This document shows positions 21,864 to 33,849 of a stretch of 64,000 nucleotides of DNA, one piece after another. Each line of letters starts with the position of its first letter. Positions within the stretch are counted from its first letter, which is position 1. The translations under genes and the position numbers were made by a program. Origin of the DNA: Trifolium pratense (Eukaryota; Streptophyta; Magnoliopsida; Fabales; Fabaceae); NCBI RefSeq assembly GCF_020283565.1, contig NC_060060.1, positions 60,063,257 through 60,127,256 on the forward strand, read 5' to 3'. Under the pieces are notes generated by a model. It did no database searches. It saw nothing but the letters and a program-made list of their open reading frames with translations, and was not told where the DNA came from.

Positions 21864-24706
21864 GTTAACATAGGTTCTTATGCAGAATCAAACGGAGATT
21901 CCACCATCCCTTCCAATTACCACTCCCTCAAAGAACAACATGATGATACTAATCATGATGTTGAGCTTGCAGCTTCCATCCCAATTATTGATTTCTCTCT
22001 TCTCACTTCAGATGACCCTCAAATCCATTCAAAAGTTGTTCATCAACTCGCTGAGGCATGTGCTCAATGGGGTTTCTTCATGGTATTTTTCCTTTCTATA
22101 TTATATACATGATATTTAGTTTATTTTTTCTTCTTCTTTTCAATATAGAACATAGCATACAAACTTAGCAGATCGATAGTGGATAATGTAAAAGATTATA
22201 ACAGTAGTGTTTGATAAAATTTGTTACTATAATAGTTTCCTACAAGATTCACATTTTCAATAAAAGATGGTCCGAACATATAAACATATATTTATAAGTG
22301 GGTTCAATCCTCACCTCAATCCAAAATTCTAAGATCGGGAATATAGTTAGTTAGGATTAGTTAGTGTTGACTATTTTTTCTATCTTTCATTTTGTATCTC
22401 AATTTTATTATCATCAATACAAGAATCTTTTAAGTTTTTCTCTTTTATTATTTCTATAGATGACATATTTCTTAACATGTATCAGAATCTAGTAGATATA
22501 TCCATCTTGAAGAAAATTTGTTGCATTTTTTTTTGTTACAAAGTTGCATTCTCTTTAATTTTTATTTCTTAGTTATTTTGAAATAAGTTATCAACTCTTG
22601 AGAAAAATTGTTACCAAACATGTCTAGTTTGGTCGTTATACCATTATTTATTATTATAATAAGCTCGAAAACTATCCCTACCGAACAAAGCAATTTTCAA
22701 ATATTTGTGTCTCTTTGTTCTTCAGCTCACAAACCATGGAATTCCGGAGAATCTAATGGAGGAATTGTTGTCAAAATCTCGCGAGTTTCATGATTTGCCG
22801 GCGGAGGAAAAGGCGGAGTTTGGTGACAATGGCGACCCTTTCTCACCCATTAGGCATGGTACCAGCTTCAGTGGCGGAGCCAGAAGTTCTTAATAGTGGG
22901 GGCATTAAATACATAAATTTTTAGCATAAAATATATATACTCTCAAATTTTAATTTTTTTTTTATATATGGACTCAATTTTATAATTTCATATTCATTAA
23001 ATGCTTAAGGATTAAAAGTTGATGAGTGTTCTGAACTTTACTTTCTTTTGACAAAAAATTCCATAACTTATTATTAGATTTTTTTTTATCAAATTAAAAC
23101 TATGTTCAAATCATACACACATGCACTATATATAGATCTCACATCATATTCAATAATCTCAATTAAGCAATATCAAACTCTAACAATGAAGTTTTCATTT
23201 TTTTTTTTTTTTAAAAAAGAAGTTTTCACAATTAACACAAACTCAAGGACAATTATTATTAAAAAATGATAGTCTCTAAGATGCTAGATTTAAAAGTATA
23301 GTACAAAATTAGGGACTAATTTGTTGGTTTTTTAAATATGGATCATATTTTTAGTGAGAATTAAGAAAGCAATTTTATAATTATCTTTTATATGTAACAT
23401 GTGTGTTATCTATAATGAGTTAAATTGAGGTTACTTTCAATTAGTGATAGATTAACGTGGGACTACTAAAAATATATTAGTATTAGTATACTAGTATAAA
23501 AAAAATTCTGAAAAAGTTGTGTAGGCATGTGCCCACACAACTCTCTACCTCCCTCCGTCCCTGGCAGCTTCCATCCTCCAGCAGAGGATGTTCATTATTG
23601 GAGAGATTTTCTCAAAGTCTTAACATCTCCTGTATTCAATTTCCCCCACAAACCACCTGGTTACAGGTAAAATTGATGTATTTCATGTTGACGCAACTTT
23701 CTCTTATATTTACGACCAAAACGAGTATTTTTTGCCTGTGTTTGTGCAGGGAGGTCGGGTTTGAGTACAGTCGAAAAATCACAGTTGTGGCGAGGAAATT
23801 GATTCAAGGAATATCAGAGAGTTTGGGATTAGAATCCAATTCTATAATTGAATCCTCTGGTTTTGACTCTCACAAATCATGGCTGTGAACTTGTACCCTC
23901 CATGTCCACAGCCACACCTTGCTCTTGGATTGCCTTCACATTCTGATGTTGGCTTTTTGACCTTCCTCATTCAAAATGGAATTGGAGGGCTTCAAGTTAA
24001 GCATAAGGGTAAATGGGTCAATGTCAATCCACTTCCCAACAGCCTAGTTGTCAACATTGGAGATCAACTTGAGGTCACTCTATTCTAATTTTTTCACATT
24101 TACGAAATGGCAAATAAGTCGTTGAAATTAAAGAATTTTCATTAATTTTAGACGACTAATATGTAATTTCATATTATTTGAAAACCAACTTGCAGTTTAT
24201 AAGTCATAGTTCAACTACTAATATCAATATTATTAGATTTCACATTTTTATCAGGTTTAAATTCAGAATCTCGTAGTTGTGAGTTTCAGTGTGTTTGTCA
24301 CTTTGTTTAAAAAATCCGGCAAAACTCATTGCAATTTCAATGACAAATAGTTATTCACTTATTTTAAGTGTTTTGAATAATGTTTTGTATTTTTTTTAAC
24401 TTGGTATCTGATCCAAGGACCGACTAATTAAGGTTTATTGTTTGTATTGATTAGGCTGTGAGTAATGGGAGGTATGCAAGTGTGTTACACAGAGCAATCC
24501 TCAACAACAAGGACACAAGGATTAGTCTTGTAGTGGTGAATGGACCTGCATTAGATAAGGAAATTGGACCTGCTCCAGAACTATTGGAGAAAGAAAAGCC
24601 ATTGTTCAAAAGTATTAAGTATTGTGATTATTTTCAAGTTCAGCAGAAGTCAAGATTGTCAGATGAAAGGGCTTTGGACCATATTAGATTTAGTTTTCAA
24701 CAATGA
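21864..24706 (+). pseudogene. 2-oxoglutarate/Fe(II)-dependent dioxygenase, disrupted
   Basis: Exon remnants 21864-22082, 22726-22868, 23571-23666, 23750-24073 and 24455-24706 encode a plant DOXC-type oxygenase. They show an N-terminal PIIDFSLLTSDDPQ segment, LTNHGIPENLMEELLSKSRE, HSD (Fe-binding, LGLPSHSDVGFLTFL), the distal His (SVLHRAILNN) and R-x-S (TRIS) for 2-oxoglutarate. There are three lesions. The first-exon frame has no ATG (an ATA codon sits where MGSYAE would start). A hAT-like element splits exon 2. One base is missing near 23872 (CACAA where CACCAA fits), shifting SGFDS away from MAVNLYPPCPQP. The substrate is unknown; the closest resemblance is to DMR6-like/2ODD19-like proteins. 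Iron and co-substrate residues survive, so decay is recent. Confidence 0.85.
22869..23562. mobile_element. non-autonomous hAT-like element inside dioxygenase exon 2
   Basis: It is bounded by imperfect TIRs CAGTGGCGGAGCCAG and, inverted, CAGGGACGGAGGGAG (11 of 15 identical). The flanking 8-mers ACCAGCTT (22861-22868) and GGCAGCTT (23563-23570) share six bases, matching a decayed 8-bp hAT duplication. Removing the element and one flank (702 bp) restores the exon reading GTSFHPPAEDVHYWRDF. There is no transposase. Confidence 0.8.
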
Positions 24707-25069
24707 TATGTATGATATGGTCTTATCCTTTTGAGAGTACATTAGAGGAAAATGACCTATTTGTAAAGATATGAATGTGGAATATAGTTAATTTAATGAG
24801 TGGTATGTGCAGTGTGATAATGTTTTCTTATTATCTTGTACCCCAAAAAGTGAGGTCATGTTCTATTGTTCATCTCAAATATGTTGTGGACACTGATGAA
24901 TGATTACACTATTATAAGAGAAAGTTTGCAACAAAAAATAAAAAATTAATCCACTATAGTACCAAATTAATATTTTTAAAAAAATTCTATTTCAGCATAA
25001 GAAGCACATAAAATAGAATGAAAAAGTTGTCAAATATAACAAAAAGCCTAAACCAAAATATAGACAAAA

Positions 25070-25260
25070 ACAAAAAGTTACAACGAATCATCCAACTCTA
25101 GACATTTCAACAGATTAGTCCACCACATGCTAATAACCTGCTCAATAATCAACTACGAATTAACCTTTTTATTGTTGAAAATGTGATTATTTCTCGCCTT
25201 CCAAATCGACCAAATCGTTGTCAACCATATGAGATTGAAACAATCTTCGTATTTCAAAAA
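25070..25260 (-). pseudogene. LINE reverse transcriptase C-terminal fragment
   Basis: On the minus strand NLIWLTTIWSIWKARNNHIF, a stop, then VISMWWTNLL match the conserved tail (IWxIWKxRNxxIF) of plant L1-type retrotransposon polyproteins. One in-frame stop and no upstream catalytic domain: a dead fragment. Confidence 0.7.
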
Positions 25261-25427
25261 ATGAATCTGTAAAGCACCGAGTTGCCTTGCATGGTTGATG
25301 CACTATTAGACAAAGTGCTAGACACACCCAACCTAAGAAATTACACTTGCAATGAACCGCACTCCAACCATGGATCGTTAAAAAAAAATTATTTTCATCA
25401 CATACTACTTTAAATATATAATTTTTT

Positions 25428-26760
25428 GTTACAAGTAGCATATCGTAAGCGAAGAGAAGTGCTATTTCAAGCGAACAAGATCATCACGAATTCATAGCGA
25501 AACATTCAGAACCGTCAGATTCTTATTTAGTTGAAAACACGGGTGGATGAATGAAAAGTTGAAATAAGAGTATATAATAAACATTAAAATAAAGTATAAT
25601 AGAAAAATAAGGTGCAAAAATACATTTTTTTTTTTAATTTCTTATTTTTTTTTCCTAAAACGACAAGTAATTTGAAACCGATGAAATAAAATAGTAGTAA
25701 AAAGATATTTGTAGTAACCGAAATAACAATAACCAACTAACCTTAATAGTTAGCCTTTATGTCTCTTCAAGAAACCAAACAAGTCCGCTTTCACGCGCAA
25801 ACAGTTAACGACAGCTGTTTAACTCACATAACAGCTGTTACCTTCGATATTGTGACCGTTGGGAAATTAACCCTAATTCCATGGGATTGCGCCGTCTTAA
25901 TAACACTCACTCACTTTCACAAAACAACACTCACTCACTTTAACAAAACTGAGAGACTCACTCAGTGAGAGAGACCCATTGCTTTCACGTTCATTCATCG
26001 CTTTCAAGAACAATCGTTGTTCCTTCATCATCGCCGTTTTAATTTCATCTAAATTGAAGTTTGTGAGACGCAATTGATCAATTGAAGTTCCTTACTTGGT
26101 TCATCGCTCACTGACCCAGTGCTTTGATTTCATTCAAGACACAATCAATTTGGTAAAGTTTTCATCTTTATTTAATTTCTGAGTTTCTTTCTTTCATTTC
26201 ATCGCTTCGATTACTTATGCAATTTGTTTATTCATTGTTGATTTTCAGACTCTTTCTTCCTTATACTTTCTACCCTCTTCACTCACTCACTCTTACTTCC
26301 ATTATTATTCATTACAATCCATTCATTCATTCATTATTCTATTTCATTCATTCATTCATCGCAAATATGAACCTTTTCACTACTAACAATCCATCATTCC
26401 CCGCTGGGCTTAGAGTACTTGCAGTCGATCATGACACCTACGATTTCTACACTATTCACCACATTTGTAATCAATTACACTATCAAGGTACTTACTTTCT
26501 CACTCACTCACTCACACACCTTAATTATTATTCTAAACTACTTTTCATCTTTTTTTGTTCTAACTCTTAATTTTTTTTTTATTGCAGTTACATCATGTTC
26601 TACCATTTCTCAAGCAAAGCAGCTCTTTTCGACATCATACTCATCGAAACTCATATTCCCAATAAGTGGGTTTCTAATGTTCAAAAACTATATAAGTGGG
26701 TTTCGACATCACCTTAATGTTTTCTATTTCTGACGAATTTTTAATGCTTCCTTCATTTGC
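25428..26760 (+). pseudogene. truncated response-regulator gene (copy B)
   Basis: This is a near-identical copy of the 5' flank, leader and exon 1 of the gene at 30627. The exon-1 ATG is at 26367 and the donor follows TATCAAG near 26487. Exon 2 begins after TATTGCAG (about 26588) but lacks an internal stretch (the STSHFD-encoding part) and stops matching after THIP, where a duplicated ATAAGTGGGTTTCTAATG phrase intrudes. The receiver phospho-site region, GARP domain and C-terminus are absent. Two CAGCTG sites (25812-25817, 25832-25837) are retained in the flank. Confidence 0.8.
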
Positions 26761-27149
26761 CCAATAAGTGGGTTTCTAATGTTCAAAAACTATATAATTA
26801 TAATTTAACAAATAAATAATTGTTAAAAAAAAGTAAATTTATTTGTGAAAAGTGGAGGTTAGTGATCGTACCTGGATCAGAAATGACGTCGTCGGTGGTG
26901 CTTCTCTTTCGTTCCAATAAATGGGACGAGTTGTGTTCCGCTCTAAATGGTGCAAGCTGCAGGTGCTCCGATGCTCAAGTCACGTGTTGACTGGAGTTGT
27001 CTTCATGGGCTGTTATGCGATTGGGCTTTGCTCGATGACATAAAAGGGAGGACTTTCTCAATGATTGGGCCTTAGATCCAGTCCAGGACAGTTGGCGAAT
27101 AAAGTTATGAACTTCATTCGCATGTGCAAAAATGTCATTTTGGGGGTGG

Positions 27150-27530
27150 GGATGGGCACTTGTATGGTTGCTCTTAAATCCCAAAGTGGATAATCCTCCC
27201 GGTTTTCCCCTCCTCATGATCCAACAGTTGTATCAGAGTCGATGGTTCGATAAAGGGTTTGACTACCTCCTTGTATCGAAAGTCTTATGATTGAAGGAGA
27301 GCATAAATAATTGAATGACTCACACCTGAGAGGGAGATTGTTGTGACAAGTGTGAGGTGAATTAAATCCTACATTTTTTGAAAAAATCGAGGTGGAACAC
27401 TTTATAAGTGAGATTGCCTATAAACCTAACGCCTTAAGGTTTTGGATAGAGTAGTGGTGTCCAACTCATTTGTATGGTTGTTAAGTCCAATGTGAATGAT
27501 CCTCGTCTGCTCCCTCATCATGACCCAACA
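27150..27530 (+). mobile_element. TRIM (terminal-repeat retrotransposon in miniature), 5' truncated
   Basis: A 192-bp LTR (27339-27530) runs from TGTTGTGACAAG to CATGACCCAACA. Its 3' part is repeated at about 27150-27226 (ending CATGATCCAACA). Directly after that first copy lies TTGTATCAGAGTCG, a close match to the initiator-tRNA-Met primer-binding site. The internal region is only about 112 bp and ends in a purine tract (GAGAGGGAGAT) directly before the second LTR. PBS, polypurine tract, TG..CA ends and a tiny non-coding interior define a TRIM. The 5' half of the first LTR is missing or unrecognisable. Confidence 0.72.
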
Positions 27531-27924
27531 ACCTATTTAGAAGAAAGAAAAAATCAAGATGTTAACTTGAAGTTGAAGTGATCGAATATTTGTTGTCAAA
27601 CAGTCTAGTGACTAAAAATTTCACCTTTAAGATAGTTAAGTGGGCTTTGGGGTTCAAACTTCAACCCCAAAATATAAAATTTGATGCCCTTAAATATTTA
27701 TTAAGTATTTAAATTTTTTTGGTTTTCAATGAGGTGAGAATTAAACCCAGAACCTATAGTATATTATCCAAATCTCTCACCACTAGACCAAATCTAGTGA
27801 CTTTTATTAAGTATTTAAATGAAAATATATTAAGTAGTAAAATTTTTAAAAATATAGTATGTGTAAACCTGAAATCCACAATTTTTTTTTCTTCAGTTCA
27901 TCTATTACCCTGTTTTGCACCTAA

Positions 27925-28430
27925 TGCTATAAGCAATAGAGAAGTGCTATTTCAAGGGAACAAAATCATCACGAATTCATAGCGAAACATTCAGTACCGT
28001 CAGATTCTTATTTAGTCGAAAACATGGGTGGATGGATGAAAAGTTGAAAAAGCCAACTTGAGTTACACCACTATGTCATGTTGTTTCACGACAACTTTTT
28101 CGCTACAAGTAGCATTAACCAAAGCGAAGAGAAGTGTTATTTCAAGCGAATAAAATCATCACGAATTCATAGCGAAACATTCAGAATCGTCAGATTCTTA
28201 TTTAGTTTAAAACACGGGTGGATGGATGAAAAGTTGGAATAAGAGTATATAATAAACATTAAAAAAAAGCATAATAAAAAAATAAGGTGTAAAAATACAT
28301 TTTTTTTAATTTTTAATTTTTAATTTTTTTCCTAAAACGACAAGTAATTTGAAACCGATGAAATAAAGTAGTAGTAAAATAGAAATAACAATAACTAACT
28401 AACATTAATAGTTAGCCTTTAGTACAAACA
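27925..28430 (+). repeat. two partial copies of the response-regulator 5' flank (copy C)
   Basis: The AGAAGTGCTATTTCAAGGGA phrase and its continuation occur at about 27935-28050 and again at 28125-28430. Both match the 5' part of copies A (18700) and B (25450) but stop before the GCTTTCACGCGC element. This is a local tandem duplication of a promoter-distal segment. Confidence 0.75.
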
Positions 28431-28553
28431 AACACTCTACATTTGGCAGTTATGTAGAGGGAGCTTAGGACTAAATTTGCTGTTTTTTTTTTTTTAGATG
28501 AGTGGTCACGCACATATTCAATTTCAAAATACATGTTGTATTACGTCATATAC

Positions 28554-29098
<545 letters not shown>

Positions 29099-29099
29099 A

Positions 29100-29980
29100 T
29101 TATAACTTTTAATTTTTTTTTAAGTATTCAATTTCAAAATACTTTTGTTTGATTGATAATTTCATTCTTATTAAAGAAATTATGTAGTATATTTAATATA
29201 TTCACTTAATTTTATTATACATTAATATTTCAAAATTCTTCTTAAAGTAGTGTTTTATTTGAACAATAACACCAAATTTAGTAAATAAATTAGTGGTACT
29301 TTTTCCTTAAAAAAAAATTAGGGGTTCTTTTCGTGAAAAAATATTTATATGATATATAGAGATATTTTATTAATTTTAAAAATAGAATAGTAGGTGCTTT
29401 ATTAATATAACAATTAATTGAAATTTTAGTAAAAAAAACAATTAATTGAGATTTGAATATCTATAAAAAATTATTGTGACGGTAATCCTATTCAAAATTA
29501 TAAATTAGGAGGAAATATATTTTTCTATGAGTTTTCCTTAATAATTCTCTCTATCTTTAAAAATTGAGTTTTCCTTTAAAACATAAAATTTAAAAAACTA
29601 ACCTATTTTCTATGCTAGTTCATTATTAATTTTGGAATAAAACATAAAATTTTAAAATTATTAATGAGAAAATTAACTTACTTCGTCTATGTGTTTTTTT
29701 TCAAAATGTACCTTATGTATTTTAAAAGAAAGGGATAATTTACAAGTTATTTATTCCAAAACTAGTAAGTAATAACACAAGCCCATATCTTTGTACCAAA
29801 AAAATAAAAACAAAATAATGCCTAGATAGATCTCCTCTGATCTTGTCACGACTCGGTCGTGACTCAGCTCGAGTCAACTCACTTAACATAAAACTCAAAC
29901 TTGCTTGCTTGCTATCAACAAAACAACATAAAAAAATGGGATCTTTTACATGGTTCGATTGTGACACAAACAGGAAGTGA
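29100..29980. other. AT-rich intergenic, no gene seen
   Basis: No domain-bearing frame. It lies upstream of the intact response-regulator gene and may contain distal control elements that I cannot identify. Confidence 0.6.
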
Positions 29981-30019
29981 TGCAAATCCTGCTCCGATTG
30001 TTACCAACAATCCGACCCG

Positions 30020-30626
30020 ACCCGATTTATGTCCCGCTTTCACGCGCATCACAGACAGCTGTTTAAATTCGCATCACATCACAGCTGTCTGTTACCATTC
30101 ATCATTTTCTGACCGTTGGGGAGAATGAAACCCTAATTCTTCTTATAAATACATACAAAGGCTTTTGCGCCGTTTTAATTTCATTCCTTAACTCTCACAA
30201 TACTCACTCTCACAATCGTTGTCTGTTGCTTCATCTCTGTTCCTTTCTGATCTGCTTCGTTAGTTTCACTGTTCATCGCTGTTCATCGCTGTTCATCTGC
30301 TTCGTTAGTTTCACTGAAGTTCATCGCTGTTCATCGCTGAGAGACACAATCAATTCATCGCTCACTGACCCATTGCTTTCATTTCATTCAAGACACGATC
30401 AATTTGGTAAAGTTTTCATCTTTCTTTAATTTCTGAGTTTCTTTCTTTCTTTCATTTCATTGCTTCGATTACTTATGCAATTTGTTTATTCATTGTTGAT
30501 TTTCAGACTCATTCTTCCTTCTACTTTCTACCCTCTTCACTCACTCACTCTCTTACTTCCATTATTATTCATTACAATCCATTCATTCATTCATTATTCC
30601 ATTTCATTCATTCATTCATCGCAAAT
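30020..30626 (+). promoter_or_regulatory. promoter and leader of the response-regulator gene
   Basis: It holds GCTTTCACGCGC (about 30037), paired CAGCTG sites (30056-30061, 30082-30087), a TATA box CTTATAAATACA (30142-30153), and a leader with tandem GTTCATCGCT units and TCATT runs up to the ATG. The motif pair and spacing recur in copy B, and in copy A with one site changed. A short leader intron (after TTTGGTAAAG, about 30408, to TTTCAG, about 30507) is possible but not certain. Confidence 0.5.
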
Positions 30627-32265
30627 ATGAACCTTTTCACTACTAACAATCCATCATTCCCCGCTGGGCTTAGAGTACTTGCAGTCGATCATGACACCTA
30701 CGATTTCTACACTATTCACCACATTTGCAATCAATTACACTATCAAGGTACTTACTTTATCACTCACACACACCTTAATTATTATTCTAAACTACTTTTC
30801 ATCTTTTTTTGTTCTAACTCTTAATTTTTTTTTTTTATTGCAGTTACATCATGTTCTACCATTTCTCAAGCAAAGCAGCTCTTGTCGACATCACATTTCG
30901 ACATCATACTCGTCGAAACTCATATTCCACAGCAAGATACTTATGCATTTGTTCAACAAGTGACTTCACATTTGAAAATTCCGGTGATTAGTAAGTAGTT
31001 CTTCCTTAAACTCATCATTGGTTACACCTTTCCATTAATTAATTAACAAATGTGACTCACCCTGTTATTATTTTTATTTTGTAGTGATGTCGCTTGATAA
31101 CCGAACCTGTTCTGTTATGGATTCCATTTCCAACGGGGCTTGTAGTTACTGGGCCAAACCACTGGATGAAAATCTATTCAAAAATATGTGGCAACATGTC
31201 GTGCGGCAACATCTAGTGCAAAAGGAAAGCGAGGCTAAAGGGCTTAAAAAGCGAGGAAGAGAACATCTAGTGCAAAAGGAAAGCGAGGCTAAAGGGCTTA
31301 AAAAGCGAGGAAGAGATGATGCGGTTCATGTTTCTAAACAACCTCCAGCAAAGAAAGCTCGTTTCTCTTGGACAGATGATTTGCACCAAAAATTTGTGTC
31401 GACCGTGAATCATCTTGGGATTAAAAGTATGAATCTTTCCTCAGACTTTTTGTTTTTTGCATTTGTTTGTATTCTATTCTTCAAGAACTCAATAATGATA
31501 ATCAACTTACTTATGTGCATCAGTTTTATGTTTGTTTTGTTCTGCTGCTTGTCGTATTTGTTGTTGTGTTTCTTTACTCTGTTTTTGGGTCTGTAACTTG
31601 CTCTTTGGTTAGAGCTCTAGCTCCACCTTTCATTGTTTTCCTGCTTCCCCCCTTTCTTGGCCCTTCATGTGCCTTGATCGGAGGCTTAATAAATTGTTTG
31701 CATTTCAAAAAACTTACTTATGTGCATCCTTTTCTTTCAGATGCAAAGCCTAAAAAAGTTCTGAAGATCATGGATTGTCCTGGCTTGGAATTACAGCATG
31801 TAGCTAGTCATTTGCAGGTTGGTTTTTATATTAGTTTCTTGTTTAAATTTCATACATTAGTGTTTTGTGTAATTTGAATCTGAAATTTATGAAGTGTTTT
31901 ATCACTAACACTTCTGTACCTGTTATGTTCTTTTGCAGAAATATAAAATGTATTTAGATGGTGGGATAAAAAATTCAAAGATGAATCAGAAGAACAATGA
32001 AACACAAGCACAGGATCAAGAAATTGATGAAACCGAAGTATTTTTTAGCTTGACTGATTTTTTCCCCGATCTTAACGATGATGATATACACAATAACAAC
32101 TATGCTGTTTCAGCTGAGAGCATTGATTCCCCTAGCACCTCTCTTCCACAGCTTGGGCAATATTCAATGACACCACCTGATCAATGTGACGATTCCGACA
32201 TATTTTCTAATTTGACCGATTTATTCCCCAATCTTAACGATGAGATACACAATGGGATGTGGTGA
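30627..32265 (+). CDS. type-B-like response regulator (pseudo-receiver plus GARP/Myb domain)
   Basis: Five exons (30627-30747, 30844-30990, 31085-31426, 31741-31817, 31939-32265) join in frame to 337 residues. The N-terminus is a receiver domain (LRVLAVDHDTYDFYTI to KNMWQHVVRQ). The switch Lys (WAKP) and the Ser/Thr site (VIMMS) remain. The phospho-acceptor is Glu (DIILVETHIP) and one acidic-pocket residue is His (VDHD). A basic linker contains an 18-residue tandem duplication (EHLVQKESEAKGLKKRGR). A GARP domain follows: KARFSWTDDLHQKFVSTVNH, then KKVLKIMDCPGLELQHVASHLQ. The C-terminus holds two copies of an acidic FxxLTDxFPxLND motif. Type-B regulators are nuclear transcription factors of cytokinin signalling; this one probably works without phosphorylation. 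It is short for the family (often over 500 aa). Confidence 0.88.
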
Positions 32266-32404
32266 CTATAAAGAAGGCAACATTGAATATCTCATTCCAC
32301 CTTCACGACATTTGTTTCTATTTTAGTCATAGTTAGTATATCAATTAAGCTTTAGGCTTATGTTTTGTAACAAGGGCACTATTATAAAAAGCCCATTTCT
32401 GTGT

Positions 32405-32450
32405 TTTGTTCATATTGAATCAATAAAAATATTTTTTTTTAATGCATTCC
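32405..32450 (+). terminator. polyadenylation region of the response-regulator gene
   Basis: An AATAAAA signal at about 32430 lies roughly 165 bp after the stop codon and is followed by a T-rich stretch. It is a plausible plant polyadenylation region; no transcript evidence. Confidence 0.4.
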
Positions 32451-33034
32451 ATTAAGAATTTTCAGCACCTTTTTCCATTCTGCAGAGTACTTTATTGATG
32501 GTTGATTGGTTCTGCTTTATTACAGTGTCAATTGATTGATTTAACCAACCAATTATTAACAATGTCATCCATATTCAAGTTGAGACCCTTTCAGCTTTTG
32601 CAGGTGTGTTAGTATACTTTCAGGTCCATTGTATTGTAGTATGTACCTGGGGCTGGTCCTGTCTGATAGTTTCACTGGTAAGGCACCAGTGGGTTCAGTC
32701 GGAGAGGCCTGTGTACATTGATTGGTCCGAGGCTGATTGTGTTCGGTGGTGCCACACTTCCCCTGCACTTGAAGGCAATTATGTTGGAAATATGCTCAAA
32801 CTTGAATGTACTGACTAACGTCTTCTCATACGTTTGCATATGGTATCTTTTGATTCTTTCTACTTCATGACTCCTCAAGTGCATACATATATTTGTGTTA
32901 TTTCCAATAACAACTAATTTGCTATTCCATTTGTGTTACTGTGTTGATGTTTATAGCATTGACGGGCAGAGATACATAGCAGAATACAATTCTGTTCTGT
33001 ATCTTTTGTTAATACTAACTTATTTTTCTTGACA

Positions 33035-33480
33035 GGAAAATGTAGAAGTGCATTTGGAGGAGAAGACCAATACAGCTGATTTTGTCTGCTGTTTGCAGCA
33101 TTTGCAGGTCTCATATTTACTTTCTCATTTTTTGATAGTGTCTTATCTTATAACCCTTTGTTTTTACTCTGCATGATAAGTCCTAAAAAATGAGGATAGA
33201 GTAAGTAAATGCAGATAGGCAGTGTCTCAACAACTCCTTTTGAGATATTTTAGTTTTTGCTTGCAGTCATTATCATTTCTGACACTTTTTTGCTCTCTTG
33301 ATATTTAGTCCCCTCGGATTTGCTTGCTGGTCCTCTTTTGATTAATATCTTTAATGCAGTTGTGTTTTGAAACTGAAGAGAAAGTGCGGAGACTTCTTCT
33401 AAACGTGTCATCTCTACTGAAACCAGGGGGATATTTTCTCAGTATTACTCCTGACTCATCTACCATATGGTATGGCATAT
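33035..33480 (+). pseudogene. fragment of mRNA cap guanine-N7 methyltransferase (two exons)
   Basis: Two exon-like blocks encode VHLEEKTNTADFVCCLQHLQ (about 33045-33108) and QLCFETEEKVRRLLLNVSSL plus LKPGGYFLSITPDSSTIW (about 33360-33472). They match consecutive parts of the S-adenosylmethionine-binding domain of plant cap methyltransferase. The intervening intron is kept, so the copy arose at the DNA level rather than through cDNA. N-terminal and C-terminal exons are missing. Confidence 0.8.
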
Positions 33481-33849
33481 TATTCACCCTTTTAGTTGCA
33501 AGCTCTCTATATATGTTTTTGTGTATTCTCCATCAGGGGAAGAAAATTCGTAACATATGGTGTCCAAACAAGTTTTTGTAGATTTGGGGTTGGGTTTACC
33601 CATTTGACATCACATGCATCAAATAAAAGTGTCGTTGTACACTCAATTATGAATGAACTACTTCGACGGTACTGTATAGGTTTGCTTCAATATTTAGAAT
33701 TTGAATTTTCATGGATTCTTCTGCTTTGGTTTTGCTTTCCTAGAATCAAGAATATATCAGGTGCCTGTTTCTTTTTATAATTCGCCTTAACAAGTCATAT
33801 CATATGACATGCTTTTTAAATATTCTAGTCATTCACGTCAGAATCTAAA

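Noticed and set aside
26975..27217. 80-codon minus-strand ORF
   Set aside because: It overlaps the first LTR of the TRIM and has no homology or codon support.
32606..32884. 70-codon frames on both strands upstream of the cap methyltransferase fragment
   Set aside because: They do not match any part of that enzyme and carry no known domain.
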